Below are positions 61,649-64,000 of a stretch of 64,000 bases of DNA, piece by piece. The notes beneath the pieces are model-generated. The model did no database searches, was not told the origin of the DNA, and saw only the letters and a list, made by a program, of their open reading frames with translations. The stretch's first letter is position 1; the number at the start of each line of letters is the position of its first letter. Made by a program: the position numbers and the translations under genes. Source of the stretch: Arenibacter echinorum (GTDB taxonomy: Bacteria; Bacteroidota; Bacteroidia; Flavobacteriales; Flavobacteriaceae); NCBI RefSeq assembly GCF_003259375.1, contig NZ_QLLN01000009.1, positions 62,001 to 126,000 of the forward strand. Direction: 5' to 3'.

Positions 61649-63052
61649 ATGAGATTTAAAGATTACATATACGAAAATTCCCCCATATACGTACAAAACC
61701 TGTTCTGTACTGCCTATGGCCTTATTGAAAAAAACAAACGTTTTTCTAAAGAATTTTTCACCTATTTGGAATGGCTGGAAGAATCCCAGTATTGGGGAGA
61801 ACAGGAAATATATGACTATAAATTAAGGGAATTACGGCAAATTTACCAACATGCCTTTACCACGGTACCCTTTTATAAGGAAAAATATAAAAAGGCAGGC
61901 TTATCGCTAAATCATATTCAGGAATTGGAGGACGCCAAGAAAATACCCATTTTAAAAAAAGCAGAAATTAGGAAACATTGGAAAGAGATGGTATCCAACA
62001 AAAGTCCAGATGGAAAATTGTACCCCAGGCAGACCAGTGGCAGTTCCGGGATGGCATTGGACTTCTACACTACCAAACGGTCCATTAACTTTCAATGGGC
62101 ACTCTGGTGGCGGCTAAGGCAACAATATGGAGTGAATTTTGGAGACAAAAGCCTGAGCTTTATAGGTAAAATAACTGTCCCCATACAGCAAGTTAATCCC
62201 CCTTTTTGGCGGGTAAACAAACCGCTTAACCAGCATTTGGTAAATATGCAGCATATTAAGGACGAGAATATTAAGTTTTTTATAGACTACATAGATCAAG
62301 AGAAATTTATTTTCTTTTCTGGCTATCCTTCCATTATTTATTCCTTTTGTCATATCGTGGAAAGTTTAGGGCTAATAATAAAGAACCCTCCAAAATTTGT
62401 TTTCACCGGGGCTGAAAAATTATTGGCAAATCAGAAATTCTGTATAGAAAGGGTATTGCAATGTATTGTTACCGATCATTACGGATTTTCCGAAGGGGCT
62501 GGTAACGCCACACGATGTAAACATGGCAATTATCATGAAGACTTTGAATTTGGCCATTTGGAACCGAATCAAAAAACGCTTTTGACACCAAACACCTTTT
62601 CGGGAGAAATATTGGCTACTGGTTTTGCCAATTACGGCATGCCCTTTATTAGATATAATGTAGGGGATACCGCCACTTGGACCACCGAAAAATGTAACTG
62701 TGGCCGCAATTCCAGTACTATCGTAAACATTGACGGGAGAAACGAGGATTTTATTATTACTCCAGAAGGCCTAACCATGAAGATCCATAGCTATCTATTT
62801 AAGGATACTAAAGAAATACAGGAGTGTCAGATTGTGCAATATAAATTAGGGGAAGTTGTCTTTAGAATAGTGCAACGCCCAGGTTATACAACTTGGAACG
62901 AAATACATTTAAGGCAAAAGGTCCGGAAATGGATCAGTTCCAGCATTGTTGTGAATTTTGAATATGTGGATGAAATAGAACGTACGGACTCGGGAAAATT
63001 TAAGGCCGTTGTTTCCTACATAGACATCAATAATATAGAAGTACATATATAA
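61649..63052 (+). CDS. CapK-like AMP-binding ligase (phenylacetate-CoA ligase family)
   Basis: A 467-residue adenylate-forming enzyme of the phenylacetate-CoA ligase / CapK group. The phosphate loop is RQTSGSSGMALDFYTT (about 128-143). HYGFSEGAGNATRCKHGNYHE (about 278-298) carries a Cys/His pattern, and CNCGRNSSTIVNIDGRNEDFI (about 349-369) is the adenylate-binding end. CapK homologues are common in capsule loci and are thought to activate an acyl group for sugar decoration, but their chemistry is not settled. Base composition returns to the genome average here. Confidence 0.88.
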   Translation: MRFKDYIYENSPIYVQNLFCTAYGLIEKNKRFSKEFFTYLEWLEESQYWGEQEIYDYKLRELRQIYQHAFTTVPFYKEKYKKAGLSLNHIQELEDAKKIPILKKAEIRKHWKEMVSNKSPDGKLYPRQTSGSSGMALDFYTTKRSINFQWALWWRLRQQYGVNFGDKSLSFIGKITVPIQQVNPPFWRVNKPLNQHLVNMQHIKDENIKFFIDYIDQEKFIFFSGYPSIIYSFCHIVESLGLIIKNPPKFVFTGAEKLLANQKFCIERVLQCIVTDHYGFSEGAGNATRCKHGNYHEDFEFGHLEPNQKTLLTPNTFSGEILATGFANYGMPFIRYNVGDTATWTTEKCNCGRNSSTIVNIDGRNEDFIITPEGLTMKIHSYLFKDTKEIQECQIVQYKLGEVVFRIVQRPGYTTWNEIHLRQKVRKWISSSIVVNFEYVDEIERTDSGKFKAVVSYIDINNIEVHI

Positions 63053-63096
63053 TAAATAGATTACCAATTTTTAATATCAAGCATAAGAAAGTTAAA

Positions 63097-64000
63097 ATGA
63101 AGCAAATTATACAAGACCTTAAAAAAGGGGACACTATTTTAGAGGAAGTACCAGTACCAAAGGTAAAGGGAGGGTCCGTACTTATAAAAACAACTAGAAG
63201 TCTCGTATCCTTGGGTACCGAGCGTATGCTGGTCGATTTTGGTAAAGCCAATTTTTTGGATAAGGCACGGCAGCAGCCAGATAAGGTAAAAATGGTATTG
63301 GATAAGGTAAAGACAGACGGCTTAAAACCCACCTTGGATGCTGTCTTTAATAAGTTGGGGCAACCCCTACCCTTAGGGTATTGTAACGTCGGAGAAGTGG
63401 TCACCGTGGGTAAAGGGGTAACGGAATTCCAAATTGGTGACCGGGTAGCTTCCAATGGCAATCATGCCGAATTTGTATGTATCCCTAAAAATTTGGTAGC
63501 CAAAATCCCCGATAACGTTTCCGATGAGGAGGCTGCATTTACCGTAGTAGGTGCTATTGGATTACAGGGCATTCGATTGTTAAACCCCACCTTTGGAGAA
63601 ACGATCGTAGTGGTAGGTCTAGGCCTTATAGGCTTGGTAACAGCAGAGCTGCTATTGGCCAACGGATGTAATGTAATAGGCTTTGACTATGATGCCAAAA
63701 AGGTAGCTATGGCCAAAGAAAAAGGAATTGTGGCCATAAATCCTGGCGAAGGAACGAATCAGGTTAAGTTTTTGGAGAATTATACCAATGGTGTGGGCGC
63801 AGACGGAGTAATTATTACGGCATCCAACAAAAGCAATGAAATTATTTCCCAATCTGCCCAAATGTGCCGCAAGCGAGGCCGCATTATTTTAGTAGGAGTC
63901 ATTGGCCTGGACATCAGTAGGGCCGATTTTTACGAAAAGGAGATTTCATTTCAAGTGTCTTGTTCCTACGGTCCTGGCCGCTATGATGATAATTACGAGC
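63097..64000 (+). CDS. Zinc-type dehydrogenase, start of a probable bi-domain oxidoreductase (truncated by the window)
   Basis: An open frame from ATG 63097 to the window edge with no stop (at least 301 residues). It begins MKQIIQDLKKGDTILEEVPV and contains SLVSLGTERMLV, GYCNVGEVVTVGKGVTEFQIGDRV, and a Rossmann site VVVGLGLIGLVTAELLLANG. The SLGTER start is the mark of bi-domain proteins in which an MDR dehydrogenase is fused to a Gfo/Idh/MocA oxidoreductase, typical of polysaccharide loci. The second domain would lie to the right of the window. Confidence 0.85.
   Translation, partial: MKQIIQDLKKGDTILEEVPVPKVKGGSVLIKTTRSLVSLGTERMLVDFGKANFLDKARQQPDKVKMVLDKVKTDGLKPTLDAVFNKLGQPLPLGYCNVGEVVTVGKGVTEFQIGDRVASNGNHAEFVCIPKNLVAKIPDNVSDEEAAFTVVGAIGLQGIRLLNPTFGETIVVVGLGLIGLVTAELLLANGCNVIGFDYDAKKVAMAKEKGIVAINPGEGTNQVKFLENYTNGVGADGVIITASNKSNEIISQSAQMCRKRGRIILVGVIGLDISRADFYEKEISFQVSCSYGPGRYDDNYE

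Overview
The window is chromosomal DNA of a member of the Bacteroidota, most likely a marine Flavobacteriaceae. This is inferred from type IX secretion and gliding proteins (PorP/SprF family, gliding-motility C-terminal domain), two TonB-dependent receptors, TAnnTTTG-type -7 promoter elements, low GC and A-rich leaders. The nearest genus (a Maribacter, Zobellia or Arenibacter relative) is a guess. I saw no rRNA, tRNA, CRISPR array, transposase or phage module.

Layout. 1-31 kb is mostly housekeeping and envelope genes: an alpha-E/transglutaminase pair, prfB with its programmed +1 frameshift, an ArsC-like protein, a Gly/Tyr-rich secreted protein with a TonB-dependent receptor, a minus-strand run (aroC, two tandem dicarboxylate symporters, a QEGLA-motif peptidase, a 57-residue membrane protein), an LpxH-like phosphoesterase, a large FAD/Fe-S D-2-hydroxyacid dehydrogenase, a TlpA-type lipoprotein, a rhomboid protease and an acyltransferase. 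It ends with a gliding/PorP/OmpA trio, a sterol-desaturase-like hydroxylase, glmM, an AcpH-like gene, gamma-glutamyltransferase and a gene broken by an in-frame stop.

32-49 kb is accessory metabolism. A four-gene minus operon (TIM-barrel epimerase, SDR, Zn-ADH, HUMPS-family decarboxylase/aldolase) faces a TonB receptor. A three-gene plus operon (Zn-ADH, UxaA-type dehydratase, amidohydrolase lactonase) looks like the front half of a non-phosphorylating sugar oxidation pathway. The intergenic spaces here are unusual. They hold at least eleven copies of a palindromic element with constant arms and interchangeable cores, a GIY-YIG nuclease gene between two copies, and long degenerate arrays with a 7-base period that often begin at the stop codon of the neighbouring gene.

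50.7-64 kb is a surface-polysaccharide locus: a WecA-like initiating transferase, asparagine synthase, Wzx flippase, a 56-codon coupled ORF, two glycosyltransferases, a Wzy/EpsG-type polymerase, an MBOAT O-acyltransferase with an SGNH-like partner, a frameshifted relic of a second SGNH gene, a CapK-like AMP-forming ligase and a truncated dehydrogenase at the right edge. The middle of this locus is clearly more AT-rich than the rest.

All functional names come from reading motifs in the translations; no database search was run.
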